DNA of 6,031 bases from contig JAFNRY010000310.1 of NCBI GenBank assembly GCA_017385345.1, positions 1-6,031 of the forward strand, read 5' to 3'. A program made the translations under genes and the position numbers. Under the pieces are notes generated by a model. The model ran no database searches, was not told the DNA's origin, and saw only the letters and a program-made list of their open reading frames with translations. Below, one piece after another: positions 1 through 5,424 of the stretch (its first letter is position 1; the number at the start of each line of letters is the position of its first letter). This stretch comes from Kiritimatiellia bacterium. GTDB taxonomy: Bacteria; Verrucomicrobiota; Kiritimatiellia; RFP12; UBA1067.

Positions 1-411
1 AAACAGTCTGCTTTTTCTGGACAAAGACAGCGCGACGGAACGATAAAAAAGCATTTAAGAAAATCTACCAACAGCAGGCTTAAAAAGATGGAGAGTGTTG
101 TTTGCGCGCATACTGAAAAAGGCGCAATACGAAAAGAACACCCCGCAACATTTCCCGTTGCGCTCCCGTCTGAATACATTAAAGCCATGACCGACGACGG
201 CGAAATAGTGCTTGAGCCGTTCGGCGGTTCCGGCACGACGCTGATTGCTTGCGAGCAGCTCGAGCGCAACTGCCGCATGATGGAATTGGACGCGCACTAC
301 TGCGACGTAATCCGCAAGCGCTGGGCGGAGTTCGTACACGGCGAGGGATGCGATTGGAAAGCGCTTACACCATGCGCGGCGGATTTGCCGCGACCAACAA
401 TCAACGACTGA
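1..411 (+). CDS. DNA methyltransferase, C-terminal part (5' end outside window)
   Basis: This is the C-terminal part of an N6-adenine/N4-cytosine type DNA methyltransferase, which transfers a methyl group from S-adenosylmethionine to a base in a specific DNA site. The frame is open from base 1 and gives 136 residues before TGA at 409-411. The ATG at 88 is therefore probably internal rather than the true start. Visible motifs are HPATFP (139-156, motif X region), EPFGGSGTT (214-240, motif I, the SAM-binding loop) and RMMELD just after it (motif II). No DPPY catalytic motif is present in the window. In the beta class that motif precedes motif I, so it should lie upstream of base 1. The C-terminal block DAHYCDVIRKRWAEF is typical of phage-borne orphan methylases, some of which carry an N-terminal ParB-like domain; whether this one does cannot be seen. 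It ends 6 nt before the terminase gene, in the same reading frame. The target base and site cannot be told from this fragment. Confidence 0.9.
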   Translation, partial: KQSAFSGQRQRDGTIKKHLRKSTNSRLKKMESVVCAHTEKGAIRKEHPATFPVALPSEYIKAMTDDGEIVLEPFGGSGTTLIACEQLERNCRMMELDAHYCDVIRKRWAEFVHGEGCDWKALTPCAADLPRPTIND

Positions 412-417
412 CGACAA

Positions 418-2874
418 ATGACAACCCTCGAACAACTCCGCGCGCTTGCCATGCAGGGCATTGGACGCCTCAACGCCGAGGCGACCATTGGCCGCCGCAT
501 GACCGCCGAGGAACTGGCCGAGTTCCGCAAGGCGCAGACCGTCAAGGCGCTGCGCGACCGCGCGGCGAAAGACAAGAAGCGCGCGGCATCGAGCGCCGAC
601 CGCGTGGCCAAGTTCGTCGCGTCGCGCAACGAGGTGGGCGAGATTCCCGCGCCGAAGCACCCGCGACTGCGCGAGCGTTGCCGGTATGACCTGGAGGCGT
701 TTGGCTGGTATTATTGCCGGGCGCTCCTTGAACACCGCGCAAGCGCCGACATCCGCGAGGGGCTAATCAAGGACGTGCAAAGCTGCATACTTAACGGCGG
801 CCAGACCGCCGAGCTTTTCGCGCGCGGCGGCGGCAAGACTACCTGGGTTGACGAGATCGCGCCGATATGGGCAATGCTCTACGGACACCGCCGCTTTCCC
901 GTCATCATCGGCGCGTCGCTCAAGGCCGCGAAGAAGAACCTCAAGACCGTGAAGCGCCTCTTGTCGCGCTCGCCTGAATTGCTGGCGGACTTCCCGGCCG
1001 TTGTCATTCCCATTCGCGCGCTTGGCGGCGTTTCGCAACGCGCGGCCGCGCAGACATACCACGGGCGCGCCACAGATATTGAATGGGGAACGGATCAAAT
1101 CACCCTCCCCACCTTGCGCGACAATTCAGGCCAACTGCTCGACGCCGGTTGCGGTTCGATCCTTGCCGTGACCGGCGTCGGCGGGGCCATTCGCGGCACA
1201 AACGAGGGCGGACTTCGCCCGGATATGCTGCTCATCGACGACCCGCAAACGCGCAAGATTGCCGCCTCTCCGAAGATGGTGCAGGGCGTTTTGGAGTACA
1301 TTCAGAGCGACGCGCTGCCGCTTGCCGGTCATTCCACGTCAATCGCGGCGTTTTTGACGATCACGCCGCAGCGCTTTGGCGACGTTGCGACGGAAATCTC
1401 ATCGAGCGAGAAGTTCCAGGAATGGGCGAAGAAGGTGCAGCCGTTCGTGAAACAGCTCCCGCCTGAATGGGAGAAGCTGGTGGCGCTTTTCTGCGCGGAG
1501 TATGCAGTCGACGCGGCGGCCAAAGACTACCGGCGCACCCGCTCGACGGCGTGGTACAAAGAGAACCGCGCGTTGTTCGAGAAGATGGAAACCATCGACG
1601 CCGAGCAGTACGATCACGCCCGCGAGGTCGACGTTTGCCACCACGTTTTGAACCTACGCGCCAAGCTGGGCAAGACCGCGTTTGACGCCGAGATAATGAT
1701 GAAGGTGGTAGACGCGGCGAGCGAGATTCAGATTGACGCCGACCGCGTGGCGTCCGCGCTGAATGGCCGCGAGCGCGGGCTGCTGCCGATTGGCACGGAT
1801 ACCGTCGTCGGCTTTTGCGACATCAACATTCAGGCGGGCGCGGGGCTTTCCTGGGTGCTTGTTGCGTTTGGGCCGCGCCGCACTGCCGCCGTGATTGACT
1901 ATGGGCGCTATCCGGCTGACGGCTCGCCGCTTGTGCCGCCAAATTCGAGCGACCTCCTGCGCAACCGGCGCGTCGCCGCAGGAGTGCGCGAGATTGTGCG
2001 CATGATTGCGACGCGGCGCTTGCGCGACCATAAGAATCGCGCGGTGCGCGTCCGCGCGCTTGGCTTTGACCGTGGATGGCTGCCGGATGTTCTACATAGA
2101 ACACTGTACGTCATTCGCAAGCGCATACCCGTCGGCTTTCCGATTGTCGCAATGCGCGGCTTCCCGTGGAACAAGTTTGGAATGAGAAAAGAGGACATAC
2201 TGCGGCGCGGCGACCATGTATTTGCGACGCGCTCGCGCTATGGCGAGTATTTGGCTTTCATGGCTCCATATTGGCGCGAGGTCATGCAATCGGGATTCCT
2301 TGAAACGCCGCTCCAGGAGGGTTCGCTTTCGCTTTTCGGGAAAGACGCGGGCGCGCATTTTCAGTATGCGACCGAAGTCTGCGCGGAGAAGCTGGTGCGG
2401 AAATATCAGGCATACGGCGGCAAAGAGACGACGACGGCGTGGGATTGGATGACAACCGGCCAGGAGCATTTTTGCGACGCGACGACCGGCGCGTTTGCGC
2501 TGGCGTCCTGGTTCCGCGCGTATGACGCGCTATCGCAGACCATCGACGCGGCGGCGCTCGGCGTCCGGCAACCGCACCAAGACGATTTATTCGACCCCAT
2601 AAAGAACAGCGCGCTGGCGGCCTACAATGGCGCAGACGACGAAACCGAGGGAACGGGACAAGAGCTGCCGCCGCTGCCGGAGGAGCGCGATTTGGAGGCG
2701 GAGTTGGAAGATAGCCACAAAGAACAGGAGAAACAGGAGAGCGCGGCAAATGTGCCGCGACCAAAACCGCGCGCATATCCCCCGAGCGGAGCGAGCGCCG
2801 CAGGCGGCTCAATGCGGGGTGCAAATGTACCGCGCTACCGTTTCAAGTTTAAGAAAGGCAAGTGGCGCAAATGA
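418..2874 (+). CDS. Phage terminase large subunit (packaging ATPase/nuclease)
   Basis: This 818-aa protein is the motor that cuts concatemeric phage DNA and pumps it through the portal into the prohead. Residues 1-90 are a charged, Ala/Lys/Arg-rich helical leader. The ATPase domain has a Walker A loop ARGGGKTT (135-142), Walker B MLLIDDP (270-276) and a coupling motif FLTITPQ (312-318). A linker of about 150 residues leads to an RNase H-like nuclease half. Candidate metal ligands there are D468 (GFCDIN), D551 (GFDRGW) and D687 in EHFCDATTGAFALASW, the usual last conserved block. Nothing after about residue 730 looks like family core: there is an acidic Glu-rich stretch (738-775), then a Pro/Ala/Gly and basic tail (776-818) that includes two copies of ANVPR encoded by a DNA repeat. 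The protein is longer than many terminases. No Shine-Dalgarno sequence precedes ATG 418, which lies 6 nt after the methyltransferase stop, so reinitiation is likely. Internal ATGs at 451 and 499 also lack one. The function is sure; placement in the lambda gpA-like subfamily is inferred mainly from gene order. Confidence 0.95.
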   Translation: MTTLEQLRALAMQGIGRLNAEATIGRRMTAEELAEFRKAQTVKALRDRAAKDKKRAASSADRVAKFVASRNEVGEIPAPKHPRLRERCRYDLEAFGWYYCRALLEHRASADIREGLIKDVQSCILNGGQTAELFARGGGKTTWVDEIAPIWAMLYGHRRFPVIIGASLKAAKKNLKTVKRLLSRSPELLADFPAVVIPIRALGGVSQRAAAQTYHGRATDIEWGTDQITLPTLRDNSGQLLDAGCGSILAVTGVGGAIRGTNEGGLRPDMLLIDDPQTRKIAASPKMVQGVLEYIQSDALPLAGHSTSIAAFLTITPQRFGDVATEISSSEKFQEWAKKVQPFVKQLPPEWEKLVALFCAEYAVDAAAKDYRRTRSTAWYKENRALFEKMETIDAEQYDHAREVDVCHHVLNLRAKLGKTAFDAEIMMKVVDAASEIQIDADRVASALNGRERGLLPIGTDTVVGFCDINIQAGAGLSWVLVAFGPRRTAAVIDYGRYPADGSPLVPPNSSDLLRNRRVAAGVREIVRMIATRRLRDHKNRAVRVRALGFDRGWLPDVLHRTLYVIRKRIPVGFPIVAMRGFPWNKFGMRKEDILRRGDHVFATRSRYGEYLAFMAPYWREVMQSGFLETPLQEGSLSLFGKDAGAHFQYATEVCAEKLVRKYQAYGGKETTTAWDWMTTGQEHFCDATTGAFALASWFRAYDALSQTIDAAALGVRQPHQDDLFDPIKNSALAAYNGADDETEGTGQELPPLPEERDLEAELEDSHKEQEKQESAANVPRPKPRAYPPSGASAAGGSMRGANVPRYRFKFKKGKWRK
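2740..2760. repeat. Palindromic repeat, copy 1 (inside terminase gene)
   Basis: A perfect 6-bp hairpin, CGCGGC-AAATGT-GCCGCG (2742-2759), lies in the terminase coding sequence, where it encodes SAANVPR (residues 775-781). It matches the palindrome after the 55-aa gene (3208-3231) over nearly its whole length, differing at one loop base and at the outer edges. Confidence 0.7.
2814..2840. repeat. Palindromic repeat, copy 2 (degenerate, inside terminase gene)
   Basis: GGGGTGCAAATGTACCGCGC with flanking TACC is a degenerate copy of the same repeat. The AAATG loop and the right arm ACCGCGCTA are kept, while the left arm is altered so that the hairpin is weak. It encodes RGANVPRYR (terminase residues 800-808) in the same frame as copy 1. 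An 11-bp block, GCGCCGCAGGC, lies between copies 1 and 2 at 2795-2805 and recurs after copy 3 at 3284-3294. Confidence 0.55.
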
Positions 2875-3059
2875 TAACCCGCGAGATTGAGATTTGTCCG
2901 CATTGCGGACAGTTTGACCCTTGGCGCAAGGGCAAGCGCGGCAAGTCGCTCACTATCAAGGGCGAGCGGCGGCTTTATGTCATTTGCAAGCGCTGCGGCG
3001 CGCATGAGGTAATCATTTACAGGAAAAAGAAAGGGGGCAAACATGGAGACGATAGATAA
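2871..3059 (+). CDS. Small zinc-ribbon protein (Com-like)
   Basis: A 62-aa basic protein with two CxxC pairs: CPHC (C9, C12) and CKRC (C39, C42), 26 residues apart, the usual layout of a single zinc ribbon binding one Zn ion. The stretch between them and the C-terminus are rich in Lys and Arg, which suggests nucleic acid binding. The block LYVICKRCGAHEVIIYR resembles the second half of small phage zinc-ribbon proteins such as Com of phage Mu, which activates translation of the mom DNA-modification gene; I infer this from the pattern only. ATG 2871 is chosen because it forms an ATGA overlap with the terminase stop. A GTG at 2862 in the same frame would add three residues. Only a weak AAGG lies upstream (about 2855-2858), so coupled translation is likely. 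Its role is unknown; DNA or RNA binding in packaging or late gene control would fit. Confidence 0.8.
   Translation: MITREIEICPHCGQFDPWRKGKRGKSLTIKGERRLYVICKRCGAHEVIIYRKKKGGKHGDDR
3032..3037 (+). promoter_or_regulatory. Ribosome binding site for the 55-aa ORF
   Basis: AGGGGG lies 5 nt upstream of ATG 3043, inside the end of the zinc-ribbon gene. It is a good Shine-Dalgarno match at a short but acceptable spacing. It is the main reason to accept the small overlapping gene that starts at 3043. Confidence 0.6.
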
Positions 3060-3210
3060 TGAAGATCGCGAGTATCTGCGCGAGATAATCGGCGCGGCGG
3101 CTTCATCCCTGGACTTCGAGCGCATGAGCGAAGTCTCGCGGGAGCTTTCGCATTATTGCGGTAATGGCGTAGAGTTCACAGACGACGAAGAGGACCATTT
3201 TCCAGAATAG
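3043..3210 (+). CDS. Small acidic hypothetical protein (55 aa)
   Basis: This 55-aa ORF starts at ATG 3043 and ends at TAG 3208-3210. It is supported by the AGGGGG ribosome binding site and by a 17-nt overlap with the preceding gene, a normal arrangement in compact phage operons. The predicted protein is strongly acidic. It appears to hold one or two amphipathic helices (DREYLREIIGAAASSLDFER and MSEVSRELSHYC) and ends in an Asp/Glu cluster (TDDEEDHFPE). There is no signal peptide, membrane segment or recognisable motif. I do not recognise the family. Its place between terminase and the gpW-like gene suggests a phage accessory protein. Its stop codon forms the first bases of a 9-bp hairpin (3208-3231). 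It could also be spurious, but the start signal argues against that. Confidence 0.6.
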   Translation: METIDNEDREYLREIIGAAASSLDFERMSEVSRELSHYCGNGVEFTDDEEDHFPE

Positions 3211-3231
3211 CGCGGCAAATGCGCCGCGCTA
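3208..3231. repeat. Palindromic repeat, copy 3 (after the 55-aa ORF)
   Basis: A perfect 9-bp inverted repeat, TAGCGCGGC / GCCGCGCTA, with a 6-nt loop AAATGC. It begins with the stop codon of the 55-aa gene. No T-tract follows, so it is not a classical intrinsic terminator. It is the best-preserved copy of the repeat also found twice in the end of the terminase gene, and it looks like a REP-type extragenic palindrome. Confidence 0.7.
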
Positions 3232-3232
3232 A

Positions 3233-3259
3233 CTTCGCGGCCTTCGCGGACTTTGCGTG
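3233..3259. repeat. Three 9-nt imperfect tandem units (CTTCGCGGM type)
   Basis: CTTCGCGGC, CTTCGCGGA and CTTTGCGTG follow one another without gaps, then GAGACAATC. The units are nearly identical in the first two copies and drift in the third. From memory, runs of this kind occur between genes in diverse environmental bacteria. The run directly abuts palindromic copy 3. Confidence 0.6.
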
Positions 3260-3304
3260 AGACAATCACCCGCGCCAATAGCCGCGCCGCAGGCATCTAA
3301 AACC

Positions 3305-3337
3305 CTCTGCGCACTCTGCGTCTCTGCGCCTCTGTGT
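3305..3337. repeat. Four 8-9-nt imperfect tandem units (CTCTGCGY type)
   Basis: CTCTGCGCA, CTCTGCGT, CTCTGCGC and CTCTGTGT lie head to tail, followed by an AT-rich TGAAATAAAAT stretch. The same style of repeat is, to my recollection, dispersed between genes in several bacterial phyla. Its reverse translation yields Arg-rich peptides such as TQRRRDAECAEGF in spurious ORFs. In this window it makes a false minus-strand ORF at 3266-3505. Confidence 0.65.
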
Positions 3338-3355
3338 TGAAATAAAATACGAAAA

Positions 3356-3372
3356 TTCCCCCATTGGGGGAA
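3356..3372 (-). terminator. Possible minus-strand intrinsic terminator
   Basis: TTCCCCCATTGGGGGAA is a perfect 7-bp inverted repeat with a 3-nt loop. Read on the minus strand, the stem is followed by TTTT and then TCG and further T-rich sequence, as in a rho-independent terminator. On the plus strand it is followed by GAAAATC, with no T-tract. It could stop antisense transcription from the downstream genes or simply be another mobile palindrome. No minus-strand gene ends here. Confidence 0.3.
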
Positions 3373-3427
3373 GAAAATCACGCCGCACAAATAAATTGAC
3401 CTTGATTTGTGCTACATTTATGGCGTG

Positions 3428-3712
3428 ATGAGCGCCAGAAGCAACCAAATCAAATGTAAAAACCGCTTGCTCTTTTGGGTGAGTGAAATCGACCGCGTGA
3501 CGCATGAGATTGCGACAAGCGGCACGGCATCCGCGACGCTTTCAGCCGGCGGCGGCTCCCAGAGCTACACCCGCGCCGACCTCGACAAGTTGCTAAAGCT
3601 GCGCTCCCGCTATGTTTCGCGGATCGAATCAATCAACATGGCGCTGGCGCAGTTCCCCAACGCGACCGGCATCCGCCATGTCCTGACAGTTAGGAGCGGC
3701 TACGCATGGTAA
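3428..3712 (+). CDS. gpW-like head-tail joining protein
   Basis: A 94-aa protein between the terminase region and the portal gene, the position of gene W in lambda. Lambda gpW (68 aa) binds beneath the portal after packaging, retains the DNA and lets the tail attach. The pattern fits: an N-terminal helix (LLFWVSEIDRVTHEIATSG), a short beta-hairpin region (SATLSAGGGSQSYTR) and a second charged helix (ADLDKLLKLRSRYVSRIE). The C-terminal 25 residues extend beyond typical gpW. ATG 3428 is chosen. GTG 3425 and TTG 3407 are in frame, but none of the starts has a Shine-Dalgarno sequence. A two-codon ORF, ATG GCG TGA (3420-3428), ends on the first base of the start codon. The end overlaps the portal gene by 7 nt. 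The assignment rests on gene order and pattern, so it is good but not certain. Confidence 0.72.
   Translation: MSARSNQIKCKNRLLFWVSEIDRVTHEIATSGTASATLSAGGGSQSYTRADLDKLLKLRSRYVSRIESINMALAQFPNATGIRHVLTVRSGYAW
3692..3696 (+). promoter_or_regulatory. Ribosome binding site for the portal gene
   Basis: AGGAG lies 9 nt upstream of ATG 3706, within the end of the gpW-like gene. It is the strongest Shine-Dalgarno match in the window and fixes the portal start. High translation of the portal (12 copies per virion in known phages) would fit. Confidence 0.7.
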
Positions 3713-5424
3713 AGCAAGGCAAATCCCGCAAGGCGTCCGCCAATCGCAAAGCCGCGCAGACCACGGCGCTTTCGACTTCTACGCCGTTCAACGCGCTGCC
3801 GCGCAAAATACAGAACCGCGTCGCCTCTCGCATGATTTTCGAGCTGCGGCGCGGCGGATTCTTTACGGGCAACAATCTTCTCACGGCGCAAGATCGCGGC
3901 GGCTACAATTCCGTATGGACGAACAACCAGCTCAACCGCCGCTGGATTACCGCCGAAACCGAGGGCGAGACGGGGCAGCTCACCGCATCGGAGCGGAACC
4001 GCCTCATTTCCTTTGCGCGCAACACGGCGCGAAACTCTGACCGTCTCGAGTCGATTCTTTCCGCGACAGCGCGCGGCACAATCGGCACCGAGGGCGGCAA
4101 GTGCATCGTCACAATGCCGCCGGAATTTGCCGAGGCGCAGAAGAAAATCCAGAAGGCGTTTGCGGAATGGGCGAGCGAGTGCGACTACTTCGACGGGAAG
4201 TCACTCCACGATATGCTGAAATGGGTGCTTCGCGCGCTTCTCACGGCGGGCGACCTCGTTCTGGTTTTCGACAACTACATCACCCGTGAAAATACCGGCA
4301 AGGTGATTTTCTTCGAGGGCGACTGCATCGGAAACCTGAGCGACGCCGAATTTGCCAAGTATTTCGAGGGGCGCACACAGCATCAGGGGATAATCAAGTC
4401 GAAAAACGGCCAGACAATCGGCGTAATCGTCTCGGTGGCACAGCGCGGCCAGGTTGTCTATCGTCTTTTCAATGACGACGGATCGCGCGCCGCGTGGACT
4501 CTGGTAAAGCCAAAGGACACGAAATGGGCAGACGCGCCGTTTGCGATTCTTCGGAACTTCCACCGGCCTAACCAAATGCGCGGATATTCTCCGCTATGGT
4601 CCGGGCTTTCGACGATCAGCGACACCGCCGATCTTGAAAACTACGAGATTCAGAGCGCGAAGAAAAACGCGCAGACCCTTGCGGTCGTGGAACAGGGCGA
4701 CGGCGATGTAAACGAGGGCGAGATTGCCGCAGAGCTTGACCCGGACGCAACCGCGCCGCTTGCCGTCGACGAAGAAGCCGACGCGCCAATTCCCGAGGAA
4801 ATCGAGCAACAGCGCCTCGACCTCGACAGCGTGACCGCATCCGGCTGCCTCTACGATGTCTTGCCGCCGTCTTGCAAGATGCAGCTTCTCGACACGCCGC
4901 GCCCAAACATGAACGTGACGGAGTTCGGCGAGTATCTCGTTCGCACCGCATCATGGGCGGCCGGGCTTTCGTCGCTCTACGCGACCGGAAAGGCCGACAA
5001 ATCGTATTCGGCGGCGATGGCCGAGTTCCTTTTGGCCGATCAGACTTTCAAAGACGAATGGAAGCGGCTCGAGCGCGAGTTCCTCGACTGGACTTTCAAC
5101 CAATGGAGCAAGCGCGCGCAGGAGCGCGGCGAGATTCCGCAGGACTTCGAGCTGCCGGAGGACTGGCGGCGCACTTGCATACAATGGGCGCGCGCTGAAT
5201 TAAAGGCGCTGAACCCGGTCGACGAACAGACCGCGACCGCGCAGGGGCTCAAGAACTTGACGAAGAACTACCACGAACTGCTCGGCCCCGACTGGCGGCG
5301 CAAGCTCACCGAGACGGCCGAGGAGCTGAACTTCATCAAGGGGCTGGGAATCCCCGACCCGCGCTTGCAGACGGCTGCCGGCGCGCTCATTCCGACAAAC
5401 GAAAACGGAGATCAAGACAAATGA
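3706..5424 (+). CDS. Phage portal protein, lambda gpB family
   Basis: A 572-aa portal protein (lambda gpB is 533 aa). Portal subunits form a dodecameric ring at one capsid vertex, through which the terminase pumps DNA and to which the tail connects. The N-terminal 30 residues are basic and Ser/Thr-rich. RNRLISFARNTARNSDRLES (98-117) matches the conserved family block in which successive helices follow an arginine-rich start. WVLRALLTAGDLVLVFDN (173-190) and the block ILRNFHRPNQMRGYSPLWSG (281-300), followed by a helix to about residue 325, are the stem and hinge hallmarks. Residues 329-368 are an acidic, low-complexity insert. PNMNVTEFGEYLVRTASWAAGL (400-421) and KSYSAAMAEFLLADQTF (432-448) correspond to the C-terminal region that reads NYSSAR in other family members. 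WARAELKALNPVDE and GLKNLTKNYHELLGPDW complete the fold. The start is fixed by AGGAG and a 7-nt overlap with the gpW-like gene; the end overlaps the protease by ATGA. Confidence 0.93.
   Translation: MVKQGKSRKASANRKAAQTTALSTSTPFNALPRKIQNRVASRMIFELRRGGFFTGNNLLTAQDRGGYNSVWTNNQLNRRWITAETEGETGQLTASERNRLISFARNTARNSDRLESILSATARGTIGTEGGKCIVTMPPEFAEAQKKIQKAFAEWASECDYFDGKSLHDMLKWVLRALLTAGDLVLVFDNYITRENTGKVIFFEGDCIGNLSDAEFAKYFEGRTQHQGIIKSKNGQTIGVIVSVAQRGQVVYRLFNDDGSRAAWTLVKPKDTKWADAPFAILRNFHRPNQMRGYSPLWSGLSTISDTADLENYEIQSAKKNAQTLAVVEQGDGDVNEGEIAAELDPDATAPLAVDEEADAPIPEEIEQQRLDLDSVTASGCLYDVLPPSCKMQLLDTPRPNMNVTEFGEYLVRTASWAAGLSSLYATGKADKSYSAAMAEFLLADQTFKDEWKRLEREFLDWTFNQWSKRAQERGEIPQDFELPEDWRRTCIQWARAELKALNPVDEQTATAQGLKNLTKNYHELLGPDWRRKLTETAEELNFIKGLGIPDPRLQTAAGALIPTNENGDQDK
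5407..5410 (+). promoter_or_regulatory. Ribosome binding site for the ClpP-type protease
   Basis: GGAG lies 10 nt upstream of ATG 5421, within the end of the portal gene. With the ATGA stop/start overlap it supports ATG 5421 as the start and implies translational coupling to the portal. Confidence 0.5.

Larger units (their letters stand above)
3211..3427. other. Repeat-filled intergenic region splitting the operon
   Basis: This 217-bp stretch without a believable gene is the only real gap in the window. Left to right it holds the body of palindromic copy 3, a run of CTTCGCGG-type units, the 11-bp GCGCCGCAGGC block (3284-3294), a run of CTCTGCG-type units, an AT-rich segment (3338-3356), the inverted repeat TTCCCCCATTGGGGGAA (3356-3372) and a second AT-rich stretch up to the gpW-like start. 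No convincing sigma-70 promoter is visible: TTGACC (3396-3401) has no good -10 at proper spacing. Confidence 0.75.

Noticed and set aside
144..162. Inverted repeat CGCAAC / GTTGCG in the methyltransferase gene
   Set aside because: Only 6 bp, within conserved HPATFP coding sequence and with no T-tract; best explained by chance.
409..411. Recoded TGA (alternative genetic code)
   Set aside because: Terminase and portal also end on TGA at natural ATGA overlaps and no internal TGA is needed in any gene, so the standard code holds.
55..735. Long minus-strand ORF of 226 aa
   Set aside because: It lies opposite the methyltransferase end and terminase start, its protein has no recognisable motif, and the plus-strand genes are clear. 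GC-rich antisense frames are often open by chance.
2282..2824. Minus-strand ORF of 180 aa opposite the terminase 3' end
   Set aside because: Arg/Pro/Ser-rich composition typical of an antisense GC-rich frame; the plus-strand nuclease motifs are real.
3208..3231. Plus-strand intrinsic terminator after the 55-aa gene
   Set aside because: The hairpin is strong but is followed by ACTTCGCGG rather than a T-tract, so it fits a repeat palindrome better than a terminator.
3233..3337. CRISPR array
   Set aside because: The repeated units are 8-9 nt and directly adjacent, with no spacers of regular length.
3396..3424. Possible sigma-70 promoter (TTGACC) before the gpW-like gene
   Set aside because: At 17-bp spacing the -10 would be TATGGC, a poor match, and the transcript would start inside the gene.
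3266..3505. Minus-strand ORF of 79 aa over the intergenic region
   Set aside because: Its STQRRRDAECAEGF segment is simply the translation of the CTCTGCG-type repeat, and it runs antisense into the gpW-like gene.
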